Shown in pieces: positions 43,698 through 52,545 of a stretch of DNA of 64,000 bases (position 1 is its first letter; each line of letters opens with the position of its first letter). The translations under genes were made by a program, and so were the position numbers. The notes under the pieces were generated by a model that did no database searches, was not told the DNA's origin, and worked only from the letters and a program-made list of their open reading frames with translations. This DNA is from Oscillibacter sp. (lineage in GTDB: Bacteria; Bacillota; Clostridia; Oscillospirales; Oscillospiraceae): NCBI GenBank assembly GCA_017482345.1, contig JAFUNB010000001.1, positions 1-64,000 on the forward strand, given 5' to 3'.

Positions 43698-44906
43698 TTA
43701 GATCTTCTCCAGAGCGGCGGACAGCTCGGCGATGATGTCATCGGCATCCTCAACACCGATGGAGAAGCGCAGCTGACCCATGGAGATACCGGCGGCCTTC
43801 ATCTCCTCGGGAGAATAGGCGCGGTGAGAGGTCTTGGCGGGATAGGAGATGGTGGTGGCATAGCCGGCCAGGCTGGGAACGAACTTGATGGTGGGGCACT
43901 CAGCGATCAGAGTGCAGGCAGCCTCGACACCGCCGACGAAGTCAGCGCTCAGCATACCGCCGCACCAGCCGTGGTTGAACATCTTCACGCCGCGCTCATA
44001 ATACTTGGAGGACTTCAGGCCGGGATAGTAAACGGCTTCGCACTTGGGATGATTCTCCAGGAATTCGGCAACCTTCAGAGCGTTCTCGGAGTGACGCTGC
44101 ATACGCATGTCCAGAGTGCGCAGGCTTCTCAGCAGCAGCCATGCCTCGAAGGGACCCATGATAGCGCCGTACAGAGTGAAGCAGCGCTTGATCTTGGCCA
44201 GGTCTTCAGCACCGGCAACGGCTGCACCGCCGATGATATCGCTGTGGCCGCCCAGATACTTGGTGGTGGAGTAGACAACGATATCAGCGCCGAAGTCCAT
44301 GGGGCTGCAGACGGCGGCGGTAGCGAAGGTGTTGTCGACGATGAACTTGCAGCCGTGCTCGTGAGCGATCTCAGCGATGCCGGGCAGATCCATAACCTCC
44401 ATCAGGGGGTTGGTGATGGTCTCGGTGTAGATGACCTTAGTGTTGGGACGGATGGCAGCTTTCAGAGCATCCAGGTCGTCCTTAAAGTCAACAAAGGTGC
44501 ACTCCACGTTGAAGCGGGCCAGCTCATTCTTCAGATAGTCATAGACGCCGCCGTACAGAACGGGGGAGGACACGATGTGGTCGCCGGCCTGAACGTTGGC
44601 AATGATGGAGTTGATGATGGCGGCCATGCCGGAGGAGAAGACCAGGGCGCCAGCGGCCTTGTCGCCCTCGATGCTGGCCAGAGCCATCTCGACAGCGTCA
44701 GTGCCGGGGTTGGACATACGGGAGTAGACATAGCCATCAGCCTCACCGGCATAAACAGCATCCAGAGTGGGCACGTCGTCAAAGGAGAAAACGGAGCTCA
44801 TGTAGATGGGCAGGACCTTGGGGACGGAGACGCTCTTGGCAATCTTCTTGGACAGCTCAATGTCACCAGTGTGGGCCAGTTTGGTATTGATGTTCTTTTC
44901 CTTCAT
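43698..44906 (-). CDS. PLP-dependent trans-sulfuration enzyme (cystathionine/methionine lyase family)
   Basis: 402 residues, the family's normal length. PLP lysine in YSTTKYLGGHSD, substrate/cofactor motifs SNPGTDAVEMALASIEG, YGGVYDYL and ETITNPLMEV. The Cys found beside the active-site Tyr of true methionine gamma-lyases is not present (YGGVY), so a cystathionine gamma-synthase/lyase or cysteine-conjugate lyase activity is as likely. Cytosolic. Divergently transcribed from a LysR regulator across 200 bases holding a palindrome, so it is probably that regulator's target. Confidence 0.86.
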   Translation of the reverse strand: MKEKNINTKLAHTGDIELSKKIAKSVSVPKVLPIYMSSVFSFDDVPTLDAVYAGEADGYVYSRMSNPGTDAVEMALASIEGDKAAGALVFSSGMAAIINSIIANVQAGDHIVSSPVLYGGVYDYLKNELARFNVECTFVDFKDDLDALKAAIRPNTKVIYTETITNPLMEVMDLPGIAEIAHEHGCKFIVDNTFATAAVCSPMDFGADIVVYSTTKYLGGHSDIIGGAAVAGAEDLAKIKRCFTLYGAIMGPFEAWLLLRSLRTLDMRMQRHSENALKVAEFLENHPKCEAVYYPGLKSSKYYERGVKMFNHGWCGGMLSADFVGGVEAACTLIAECPTIKFVPSLAGYATTISYPAKTSHRAYSPEEMKAAGISMGQLRFSIGVEDADDIIAELSAALEKI

Positions 44907-45022
44907 AGCTTAAATCATCACTCTTTCGTTAAATTTACACATTTTTTAGCAATCGCCATTGCTTTGATTACATGTTATCATATATAATTGTAAACAGGGT
45001 AATGCATTTTTTCATCATGGGG

Positions 45023-45041
45023 ATATGAATTTAATTCATAT
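45023..45041. promoter_or_regulatory. Candidate LysR-type operator
   Basis: ATATGAAT TTA ATTCATAT: perfect 8-bp arms around three bases, with the T-N11-A layout of LysR boxes, in the gap between the PLP lyase and the lysR gene. Confidence 0.6.
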
Positions 45042-45109
45042 GTAACGGATTGAGGAAGTGCGCAAACCCTTGCAATATCAAGCGTTTTCAGCATTTGGAG
45101 GGATTGTAA

Positions 45110-46057
45110 ATGACCTTACAGCAGCTCCAGTATCTGGTGGCGATCGCGGAGACAAATTCCATCAACCAGGCGGCGCAGAGCCTGTTTGTATCCCAGTCCA
45201 GCATCAGCAAAGCCATCAAACAGCTGGAGGAGGAACTGGGCTTTGCACTGATGGAACGCAACTATCGCGGCATTGCCTTCACGCCCCGGGGACTGGAATT
45301 TTTGCGGGATGCCTATGCCTTGATGGACCGGTTTGACTTCCTGAAAACCCACTATCTCTCGGCACCGGATGACTCCGTCAGCTTTTCCGTATCCTCCCAG
45401 CACTATATTTTTGTGCTGGAGGCCATCTCCCAGATGGTCAATCTGCTGGGAGAGCATACCTATTCCATCAACCTGCGGGAGCATAAAACGTCCGAGATCA
45501 TCAACGATGTGGCCACCGGCCGCAGCCGGATCGGTTTTATCTTCTACTATCACCTGAACGAGGAATTCATCAAGCGGGAGCTGGACCGATACAACCTGGA
45601 GTTCCATCCCTTCTGCACGGCTATGCCCCACGCGTATGTGGCAGATAACCACCCACTGGCCGGAGAGAAGCTGGTCACGCAGGCGCAGCTGGATGAATAT
45701 CCTTATGTGTGTTACGATCTGGGCACGGATCACGGCAACTTCGCGGAGGAGATCTTCTCACCCGCGCACCCTACAAAGGTAATTTATGTCTTCGACCGCT
45801 GCTCTATGTTCAACATCATCAAGCACTCCAACGGCTATACCACCGGCTCTGGCTTCCTATCCAGGGGATATCTGGAGGAGAATGTGGTGACCATTCCGCT
45901 GGATGTGCCGCCCAGCAATATGATGTACATTGGCTGGATCTGGCCCCGGGGACGGGAACTGGACGCGGAGAGCGAGCAGTTCATTCAGTTCTGCAAGAAC
46001 GCGCTGGATAAATGCTATACCGGCGACCGCCGCGGAGCCACAAAGCCGGTTGTATAG
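45110..46057 (+). CDS. LysR-family transcriptional regulator
   Basis: 315 residues. N-terminal winged helix (LQQLQYLVAIAETNSINQAA ... FVSQSSISKAIKQLEEELG), linker helix, then a periplasmic-binding-like effector domain (residues about 90-300). The GGAGG site is seven bases before the ATG. Divergent from the PLP lyase gene with a palindromic box between, the classical LysR arrangement of autoregulation plus activation of the neighbour. The effector is unknown; a sulfur amino acid or its precursor would fit. Confidence 0.92.
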   Translation: MTLQQLQYLVAIAETNSINQAAQSLFVSQSSISKAIKQLEEELGFALMERNYRGIAFTPRGLEFLRDAYALMDRFDFLKTHYLSAPDDSVSFSVSSQHYIFVLEAISQMVNLLGEHTYSINLREHKTSEIINDVATGRSRIGFIFYYHLNEEFIKRELDRYNLEFHPFCTAMPHAYVADNHPLAGEKLVTQAQLDEYPYVCYDLGTDHGNFAEEIFSPAHPTKVIYVFDRCSMFNIIKHSNGYTTGSGFLSRGYLEENVVTIPLDVPPSNMMYIGWIWPRGRELDAESEQFIQFCKNALDKCYTGDRRGATKPVV

Positions 46058-46068
46058 TTTTGATATAA

Positions 46069-46099
46069 GAAAAGAAGCCGCCTGAAGGCGGCTTCTTTT
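46069..46099. terminator. Bidirectional terminator
   Basis: AAAGAAGCCGCC / GGCGGCTTCTTT hairpin between lysR (+) and htpG (-). Confidence 0.9.
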
Positions 46100-46102
46100 G
46101 GA

Positions 46103-47986
46103 TTATTTCATCAGTTCACACACCAGATCGGTGTAGGCGGAGGGATCCTCCAGCGGCAGACCCGCGATCAGCAGCGCCTGGCTGTACAGCAGCCGGGCGT
46201 ATGTTTTTGCCTTTTCGGGATCGGCGGTGACGGCATTCTCCAGCGCGGCGAAGGCGGGATGCTCCACGTTCAGCTCCAGAATACGGTCGGCGCGGATGGC
46301 GGCGTCGGGCTGGACCACGTTCAGATACTTCTCCATCTCAAAGCTGAGATGTTCGCCGGCAGTCAGGCAGACGGGGTGAGACTTCAGTCGGGCGGAGGCC
46401 TTGACCTCCTTGACAGCGTCGCCCAGAGTCTCCTTCACAAAGTCAAAGGCGGCGCGGTGGGCACTTTCAGCCTCCTCGGACCGCTTGGCGTCGCCGTCCT
46501 CGATCTCCTGGTCCAGAACGGAGCGGAACTCCTTGTCCTGATAGGCGTGGATGATCTGGGCGCAGAATTCGTCCACTTCCTCGGTGAAATAGAGGACCTC
46601 GGCGCCCTTTTCCTGCAGAGCCTCCATCTGAGGCAGCTTGTCGATCTTGTCCAGGGATTCGCCGGCGGCGAAGTAGATATACTTCTGCTCCTCACCCATG
46701 CGCTCCACATATTCACCCAGCGTGACCATCTTCTTTTCTGTGGAGGAATAGAACAGCAGCAGATCCTGCAGCAGTTCCCGGTTCTTGCCGAACTCGGCCA
46801 CCGTGCCGTACTTGATCTGGCGGCCGAAATTCTTCCAGAAGGTCTCGTAGGCCTCCCGGTCATCCCGCAGCATCTTCAGCAGGTCGGCCTTGATTTTCTT
46901 CTCCAGATTGGTGGCGATGACCTTCAGCTGGCGGTCATGCTGCAGCAGCTCGCGGGAGATGTTCAGGCTCAGATCGGGGGAGTCCACCACGCCGCGGACG
47001 AAGCGGAAATGCTCCGGCAGCAGGTCGGCGCACTTGTCCATGATGAGGACGCCGCTGGAGTACAGCTGCAGACCCATCTCGAAATCCTTGGTGTAGTAGT
47101 CGTAGGGCGTGGCGCCGGGGACGAACAGCAGCGCCTTGTAGGTGACGGCACCCTCGGCGGACACGGAGATGACCCGCTGGGGGTCCTGATAGTCGTGGAA
47201 CTTGTCCCGGTAGAACTTGTTGTACTCCTCGGTGGTGACGCTGGACTTGCTGCGCTGCCAGATGGGCACCATGGAGTTGAGCGTCTCCTCCTGGACATAG
47301 GTCTCATACTCGGGCTTGTCCTCGGGGCTGCCCTCTTTTACGCGGGTGCGGCTGACGTCCATGCGGATGGGGAAGCGGATATAATCGGAGTATTTGCGCA
47401 CCAGCTCCTGCAGCCGCCAGGACTCCAGGAATTCGCTGTACTTCTCCTCCTCGGAGTCCTCCTTCACATGCATGAGGATGTCGGTACCAACCGTGTCCTT
47501 CTCGCACTCGGTGATGGTGTAGCCGTCGGCACCGGAGGACTGCCATTTGTAGGCGGTATCGCTGCCGAACTTCTTTGTGATGACCGTGATGTGGTCAGCC
47601 ACCATGAAGGCGGAGTAGAAGCCCACGCCGAACTGGCCGATGACGTCGGTATCGCCGGCGTCCTCGCCCACTTCCTGCTTGAATTTGTAGGAGCCGGAGG
47701 AGGCGATGACGCCCAGGTTGTTCTCCAGATCCGCCTTGTCCATGCCGATGCCGTTGTCGGAGACGGTGATGAGGCGCGCGTCCTTGTCCACGCGCAGCCG
47801 GATCTGGAAATCCTTCCGGTCCAGACCCACGGAATCGTCCGTCAGAGCCAGATAGCACAGCTTGTCGCAGGCGTCGCTGGCGTTGGAGATGATCTCCCGC
47901 AGGAAGATCTCCTTGTGGGTGTAGATAGAGTTGATCATCAGGTCCAGCAAACGCTTGGATTCGGCCTTAAATTGCTTTTTTGCCAT
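46103..47986 (-). CDS. htpG: Molecular chaperone HtpG (bacterial Hsp90)
   Basis: 627 residues from the ATG at 47986, which gives the canonical opening FKAESKRLLDLMINSIYTHK; the longer frame to 48169 adds an unrelated stretch. GHKL ATPase motifs: IFLREIISNASDACDK, DNGIGMDKADL and GQFGVGFYSAFMV. Middle and C-terminal dimerisation domains are complete. ATP-driven folding chaperone in the cytosol. A TATACT -10-like box lies upstream; no CIRCE element is seen. Monocistronic. Confidence 0.95.
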   Translation of the reverse strand: MAKKQFKAESKRLLDLMINSIYTHKEIFLREIISNASDACDKLCYLALTDDSVGLDRKDFQIRLRVDKDARLITVSDNGIGMDKADLENNLGVIASSGSYKFKQEVGEDAGDTDVIGQFGVGFYSAFMVADHITVITKKFGSDTAYKWQSSGADGYTITECEKDTVGTDILMHVKEDSEEEKYSEFLESWRLQELVRKYSDYIRFPIRMDVSRTRVKEGSPEDKPEYETYVQEETLNSMVPIWQRSKSSVTTEEYNKFYRDKFHDYQDPQRVISVSAEGAVTYKALLFVPGATPYDYYTKDFEMGLQLYSSGVLIMDKCADLLPEHFRFVRGVVDSPDLSLNISRELLQHDRQLKVIATNLEKKIKADLLKMLRDDREAYETFWKNFGRQIKYGTVAEFGKNRELLQDLLLFYSSTEKKMVTLGEYVERMGEEQKYIYFAAGESLDKIDKLPQMEALQEKGAEVLYFTEEVDEFCAQIIHAYQDKEFRSVLDQEIEDGDAKRSEEAESAHRAAFDFVKETLGDAVKEVKASARLKSHPVCLTAGEHLSFEMEKYLNVVQPDAAIRADRILELNVEHPAFAALENAVTADPEKAKTYARLLYSQALLIAGLPLEDPSAYTDLVCELMK

Positions 47987-48168
47987 GAAAAACTTGCACT
48001 TCCTTACTAAAAATAGATTACAACGGCTATGAGTATAGCACTTTGCGAAAAACAAATAAATGACCAATTTGTAAATTTCAGACAAAAACAGTTGTCTGCC
48101 GGCGGCTTTGCGAGTAAAATAAGTAAAAAATTTACCGGCCGAAAGACCGGAAAAAGGAGTCCTGACCA

Positions 48169-48600
48169 ATGGGATTTTTCCGCAAAATCGGAAATGCGAT
48201 TGTGCGTTTCATGTATGGCCGCAACGGCATGGATCAGCTGAACCGGGCGCTGTTCTGGGTATATCTCGCCCTGTGGCTGGCCGGCAGCCTTCTGGCGGTT
48301 TTGGAGCTGGAGGTTCTGAGCGCCATCTTCAATGTTGTGCTGTATGTGCTGCTGGTGGTCATCCTGTTCCGCATGCTCTCCAAGAACCTGTATAAACGGC
48401 GGGAGGAGAACAGCAAGTTTTTGCAGAAGACCTGGTCTCTGCGCAACCAGATCGGCGGCGCCAAGGCCCGCCACGCGGACAAGGACCACAAGTATTTCAC
48501 CTGCAAGCAGTGCAAAACCATCTGCCGTGTGCCGGTGGGCAAGGGAAAGATCATCATTACCTGTCCCAAGTGCCGTGCCCAGATCCAGGCAAAAACCTGA
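48169..48600 (+). CDS. Small membrane protein with C-terminal zinc ribbon
   Basis: 143 residues. Two hydrophobic helices (about 27-48 and 50-68), a basic helical linker, and a C-terminal four-cysteine ribbon CKQC ... CPKC. AAAAGGAG stands before the ATG. Such zinc-ribbon membrane proteins are common in Firmicutes and have no assigned function. It is divergent from htpG and has a strong terminator behind it. Confidence 0.8.
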   Translation: MGFFRKIGNAIVRFMYGRNGMDQLNRALFWVYLALWLAGSLLAVLELEVLSAIFNVVLYVLLVVILFRMLSKNLYKRREENSKFLQKTWSLRNQIGGAKARHADKDHKYFTCKQCKTICRVPVGKGKIIITCPKCRAQIQAKT

Positions 48601-48606
48601 TAAACG

Positions 48607-48641
48607 CAAAAGAGAGGAGCCATCCGGCTCCTCTCTTTTTG
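48607..48641. terminator. Bidirectional terminator
   Basis: AAAAGAGAGGAGCC / GGCTCCTCTCTTTT, four-base loop, between the zinc-ribbon gene (+) and ilvE (-). Confidence 0.92.
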
Positions 48642-48653
48642 TTTGTAATGGAA

Positions 48654-49730
48654 TCAGCCGTTGCAGACGAAGTCCATCCAGCCCTTGGTGTCGGGCAGCT
48701 TGCCCCACTGGATACCGGTCAGATTGTCGTACAGCTTCTGGGTCAGGGGGCCGATCTCGCCGTTGCAGATAAAGACCTTGTCGCCCTTCCAGTCCAACTC
48801 CTTGACGGGGGAGACGACGGCTGCGGTGCCGGTGCCGAAGACTTCCTCCAGAGTACCGTCGTGGCCGGCCTTCATGACATCGTCGATGGCCAGCTTGCCC
48901 TCGATGACCTCGTAGCCCCAATCCTTCAGCAGCTCGATGCAGCTGCGGCGGGTAACGCCGGGCAGAACGGTGCCGTCGCAGGCGGCGGTGTAGATCTTGC
49001 CGTCGATCTTGAAGAAGAGGTTCATGCTGCCCACTTCCTCCACGTACTTGCGCTCCACGCCGTCCAGCCACAGAACCTGGGTGAAGCCCAGCTTCTCAGC
49101 CTTCTCAGCGGCCTTGGCAGAGGCGCCGTAGTTGCCGCCGCACTTGGTGTAGCCGGTCAGACCGGGAGCGGCGCGGACATACTCGTCCTCAACATAGATG
49201 CGGACGGGGTTGATGCCCTCGGGATAGTAAGCGCCGGAGGGGGAGACGATGATGCAGAACAGGTGGTTCAGCGCGGTGTGCAGGCCCAGACCCACGTCAC
49301 AGGCGAAGGAGAAGGGACGGATGTACAGGGATGCGCCGTCAATGTGGGGGACCCAGTCCTTCTCGATCTCCACCAGAGCCTTGACGGCCTGGATGAAGTC
49401 CTCTTCGGGGATGGCGGGGATGCACAGACGCTCGGCGGAGTCGTTCATACGCTTGGCGTTGCAGTCGGGGCGGAACAGCTGGATCTTGTTGTCGGCGCTG
49501 CGATAGGCCTTCAGACCCTCGAACACTTCCTGGCCGTAATGGAACACGGTGCAGGAGGGATCCAGCGTGAAGGGGCCGTAGGGGACGATGCGGGCATCAT
49601 GCCAGCCCTCGCCCTCGGTATAGTTCATCAGGAACATATAGTCCGTCTGGACCTTGGCAAACTTCAGTTTGGACTCGTCGGCGGGTTTTTCCTTGTAGGA
49701 AGAAACTTTTTCAATTCTAATATCCAGCAT
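48654..49730 (-). CDS. ilvE: Branched-chain amino-acid aminotransferase
   Basis: 358 residues, fold-type IV PLP enzyme of the long BCAT class. Shows EVFEGLKAYRSADN, the PLP lysine region (TGYTKCGGNYGASAKAAEKA) and TAACDGTVLPGVTR. It transfers amino groups between leucine, isoleucine or valine and 2-oxoglutarate. AGGAG eight bases before the ATG. Controlled by a T-box leader (49765-50028), so expression should rise when a branched-chain tRNA is uncharged. Lies next to the ketoisovalerate oxidoreductase cluster that uses the same keto acids. Confidence 0.95.
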   Translation of the reverse strand: MLDIRIEKVSSYKEKPADESKLKFAKVQTDYMFLMNYTEGEGWHDARIVPYGPFTLDPSCTVFHYGQEVFEGLKAYRSADNKIQLFRPDCNAKRMNDSAERLCIPAIPEEDFIQAVKALVEIEKDWVPHIDGASLYIRPFSFACDVGLGLHTALNHLFCIIVSPSGAYYPEGINPVRIYVEDEYVRAAPGLTGYTKCGGNYGASAKAAEKAEKLGFTQVLWLDGVERKYVEEVGSMNLFFKIDGKIYTAACDGTVLPGVTRRSCIELLKDWGYEVIEGKLAIDDVMKAGHDGTLEEVFGTGTAAVVSPVKELDWKGDKVFICNGEIGPLTQKLYDNLTGIQWGKLPDTKGWMDFVCNG

Positions 49731-49764
49731 AATATACTCTCCTCGCTGTTGATTTCACATAAAA

Positions 49765-50028
49765 ATAAAAAACTTTCGCGCAATCCTGCCGTCTGCAGGA
49801 GAGGCGAAAGTCAAAACTTCCGTGGTACCACTCTCATTGCCGTTCTGAAAGAACAACCACTCGTATGCCCCGCTATCGGAGGGCCGCCGGTCCGGCTTAC
49901 TGAGGCATGCGCCTGTTCAGCGGACTGCTCGTGGGTGACGTTCATATTTTCCGCTTTACTGCCTTGCACCAAAACCGGCAGCTCTCTGAAAAGGGAGGGA
50001 ATTGAATATGTCCCACTCATCGCAATTA
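49765..50028 (-). promoter_or_regulatory. T-box riboswitch leader of ilvE, probably valine-specific
   Basis: The minus strand carries the T-box core GAGAGTGGTACCACGG (49835-49820) followed by a terminator hairpin with T-run (49811-49765). The 5' part folds as Stem I: GTGGG pairs with CCCAC, CATATT with AATATG, leaving a loop with GAAC, GUC, A. GUC (Val) is the best specifier candidate. Uncharged tRNA would stabilise the antiterminator and allow ilvE transcription. T-box identity is clear; the specifier is inference from hand folding. Confidence 0.9.
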
Positions 50029-50062
50029 CTGATAACCAGTAGTTATTTATTTTTATAGTATA

Positions 50063-50091
50063 TATATACGCCGCTGGCGGACAAAAGTCAA
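50063..50091 (-). promoter_or_regulatory. Promoter of the T-box/ilvE transcript
   Basis: Minus strand TTGACT (50091-50086), 17-base spacer, TATATA (50068-50063), with TATACT just behind as an alternative -10. Confidence 0.65.
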
Positions 50092-50181
50092 TGGTCAAAA
50101 TATACAGAATGAGGCAATGCAAAGGAAGGGTTTATCGGTGGCCCGGTGGTTTTCACCGGGCCACTGACGTATGATGACTGA

Positions 50182-50718
50182 TCACTGCACGGCAGCCATG
50201 CCGCGGCGGAAAGCTTCGATATTCAGGGGGATGAACTTGGCCTTGGGGCCGGCAAACATCTCCTGGATCATGGATTCGATGGTTTCGGGATTCAGTACCT
50301 TGGTGGCAGCCACATAGGCGCCCAGCATGACCATGTTGCTGACCTTGGCGTTGCCGACCTCGTCGGCGATCTGGGAACAGGGAATGTAATAGGCGGTCAG
50401 ATCTTCCCGCTGGACTCTGTCTGTCACCACGTCACTGTTGACAAAAATGATGCCGCCCGGCAAAACGCCGGATTCAAACTTTGCCAGGGAGGGCTCGTTC
50501 AGCGCGATCAGCTCCGTAGGATGGATAAATACCGGAGATCCCACGGGTTTGTCAGACAGGACCACAGAGCAGTTGGCGGTGCCGCCGCGCATTTCAGGGC
50601 CATAGGAGGGGGACCAGGTGACGTTCAGCCCTTCGGCCATGCCGGCTTCCGCCAGATTTTTGCCGATGGCCAGACCGCCCTGACCGCCGAAACCGGAAAT
50701 GATGATTTCTTTCTTCAT
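50182..50718 (-). CDS. vorC: 2-oxoacid:ferredoxin oxidoreductase, gamma subunit
   Basis: 178 residues. Glycine-rich start GFGGQGGLAIGKNLAEAG, then SYGPEMRGGTANCSVVLSD, the gamma-domain signature of ketoacid:acceptor oxidoreductases. Last gene of the four-gene set (delta, alpha, beta, gamma), four bases after the beta gene. The complex oxidatively decarboxylates a 2-oxoacid to acyl-CoA and reduces ferredoxin. The neighbouring ilvE and the alpha-subunit type favour branched-chain keto acids. Confidence 0.88.
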   Translation of the reverse strand: MKKEIIISGFGGQGGLAIGKNLAEAGMAEGLNVTWSPSYGPEMRGGTANCSVVLSDKPVGSPVFIHPTELIALNEPSLAKFESGVLPGGIIFVNSDVVTDRVQREDLTAYYIPCSQIADEVGNAKVSNMVMLGAYVAATKVLNPETIESMIQEMFAGPKAKFIPLNIEAFRRGMAAVQ

Positions 50719-50722
50719 AGCC

Positions 50723-51457
50723 TTACACCTCCTTAATAACGCCCAGAGGATAGTAGGGAACCATGTTGTCCTTCAGCCACTGGTTGGCCTTCAGGGGAGA
50801 CATACCCCAGTTGGTGGGGCAGGTGGACAGGACCTCAACAAAGGTAAATCCCTCGCCGGCCATCTGCTTCTCAAAGGCCTTGCGGATGGCCTTCTTGGCC
50901 TTGTTCAGATTGGCGATATCGGTGACGCACACACGTTCGGCATAGACGCAACCATCCATGGTGGACAGCAGCTCGGACACCCGCATGGGCATACCGGCCT
51001 GTTCCACGGTGCGGCCCAGCTGACAGGTGGTAGCCTTCTGGCCAATGAGAGTGGTGGGGGCCATCTGGCCGCCGGTCATGCCGTAGATGGCATTGTTGAT
51101 GAAGATGGTGGTAAACTTCTCGCCGCGCATGGCAGCATGAACGATCTCTGCGGCGCCGATGGAGGCCAGATCGCCGTCGCCCTGATAGGTAAAGACCGGC
51201 TGGTTGGGATGAGTGCGCTTGATGCCGGTGGCAACAGCGGGAGCGCGGCCGTGAGCGGCCTGCTGCATATCACAGTTGAAATAGCGGAAGGCAAACACGG
51301 AGCAGCCGACGGGACATACGCCGATGGCCTCATCCAGCAGGCCCATCTCTTCCAGGACTTCCGCAACCAGTTTGTGTACAATGCCGTGATGACAGCCGGG
51401 GCAGTAGTGGAGTTCGGCATCCGTCAGGCCCTTGCTTTTCTGATATACGATTGCCAT
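50723..51457 (-). CDS. vorA: 2-oxoacid:ferredoxin oxidoreductase, thiamine-diphosphate (beta) subunit
   Basis: 244 residues. CPGCHHG near the N-terminus, further cysteines at GVCPVGCS, and the thiamine-diphosphate motif GDGDLASIG ... FINNAIYGMTGGQ. This subunit holds the cofactor and active site. One base separates it from the alpha subunit. Family is sure; 2-ketoisovalerate versus 2-oxoglutarate cannot be decided from this chain. Confidence 0.9.
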   Translation of the reverse strand: MAIVYQKSKGLTDAELHYCPGCHHGIVHKLVAEVLEEMGLLDEAIGVCPVGCSVFAFRYFNCDMQQAAHGRAPAVATGIKRTHPNQPVFTYQGDGDLASIGAAEIVHAAMRGEKFTTIFINNAIYGMTGGQMAPTTLIGQKATTCQLGRTVEQAGMPMRVSELLSTMDGCVYAERVCVTDIANLNKAKKAIRKAFEKQMAGEGFTFVEVLSTCPTNWGMSPLKANQWLKDNMVPYYPLGVIKEV

Positions 51458-51458
51458 A

Positions 51459-52529
51459 TTATTCTGCCTCCTTCAACGCCTTCTTGGCTGCTTCTACGAT
51501 TTCCTCGACGGTGGGGATCACACCACCGGCACGGCCATAATAGGAAACCGGTTTCTGGCCCAGCACTGCCAGACGAATATCGTCGATCATCTGGCCGCCG
51601 GCGCTCATCTCTACGTCCAGCACAGCCTTCACGCTGTCCTGACCTGCCAGTGTGTGCAGTTCTTTTTCGGGGAAGGGCCACAGGGTGATGGGACGGAACA
51701 ATCCGGCCTTAACGCCCTCGGCGCGGAGGACATCCAATGCCGTCAGCGCGATACGGGCAGGCGTGCCGTAAGCGGTGATGACGATCTCAGCGTCATCGCA
51801 CTTCACAGCCTCGCAGCGAACCTCCTTCTCCGCCATCAGAGCGCATTTTTCCAGCAGATGCGCATTGTGGGCGTCACATTCTTCGGGGACCATGTACAGG
51901 GAGTTGATGAAGTTTGTGTGATCGCGGCCGTGCTTGCCGGTGGTAGCCCAATCCTTGGCCGGAAGTTCCCGCTTGGGGATCTCGCGCCACTCGATGGGTT
52001 CCATCATCTGTCCCGTAAGGCCGTCCATCAGCACCATGACGGGGTTGCGGTAGGTATCGGCAATGTCGAAGGCCTCCTGCATCAGGTCAACTGCCTCCTG
52101 GATGTTGCAGGGAGCCAGACAGATGGTGCGGTAGTCGCCGTTGCCGCCGCCGCGGGTGGCCTGATAATAATCGCTCTGGCCGGGCTGGATGGTGCCGAGG
52201 CCCGGGCCGCCGCGCATGCAGTTGACGATGACACAGGGCAGCTCGGAGGCGGTCAGGTAGGAAATGCCCTCCTGCTTCAGGCTGATGCCGGGCGAAGAGG
52301 AGGAAGTCATGGCCCGCATGCCGGATGCGGCGGCGCCGTAGACCATGTTGATGGCGGCCACCTCGGATTCGGCCTGGACAAACACTTTGCCGTGCTGGGG
52401 CATATGCAGGGACAGGTACTCGGGGACTTCGCTCTGCGGGGTGATCGGATAACCGAAGAAGCAATCGCAGCCTGCGCGGATAGCGGCCTCTGCAATGGCT
52501 TCATTTCCTTTCCAAAGTTCCTTTGCCAC
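51459..52529 (-). CDS. vorB: 3-methyl-2-oxobutanoate:ferredoxin oxidoreductase, alpha subunit (VorB)
   Basis: 356 residues from a GTG at 52529 (GGAGG nine bases upstream; the longer frame overlaps the delta-subunit region). The opening GNEAIAEAAIRAGCDCFFGYPITPQSEV and the stretch TSSSSPGISLKQEG are standard for VorB/KorA alpha chains, and the length fits VorB. It binds the pyrophosphate of the cofactor and CoA side with the beta subunit. Co-transcribed with the small ferredoxin subunit, 16 bases apart. Name follows the closest subgroup I recognise. Confidence 0.85.
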   Translation of the reverse strand: MAKELWKGNEAIAEAAIRAGCDCFFGYPITPQSEVPEYLSLHMPQHGKVFVQAESEVAAINMVYGAAASGMRAMTSSSSPGISLKQEGISYLTASELPCVIVNCMRGGPGLGTIQPGQSDYYQATRGGGNGDYRTICLAPCNIQEAVDLMQEAFDIADTYRNPVMVLMDGLTGQMMEPIEWREIPKRELPAKDWATTGKHGRDHTNFINSLYMVPEECDAHNAHLLEKCALMAEKEVRCEAVKCDDAEIVITAYGTPARIALTALDVLRAEGVKAGLFRPITLWPFPEKELHTLAGQDSVKAVLDVEMSAGGQMIDDIRLAVLGQKPVSYYGRAGGVIPTVEEIVEAAKKALKEAE

Positions 52530-52545
52530 GGGTGATGACCTCCTT

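Noticed and set aside
48169..48330. N-terminal extension of HtpG beyond 47986
   Set aside because: The extra 61 codons have no similarity to Hsp90 and overlap the divergent gene; the internal ATG gives the canonical start.
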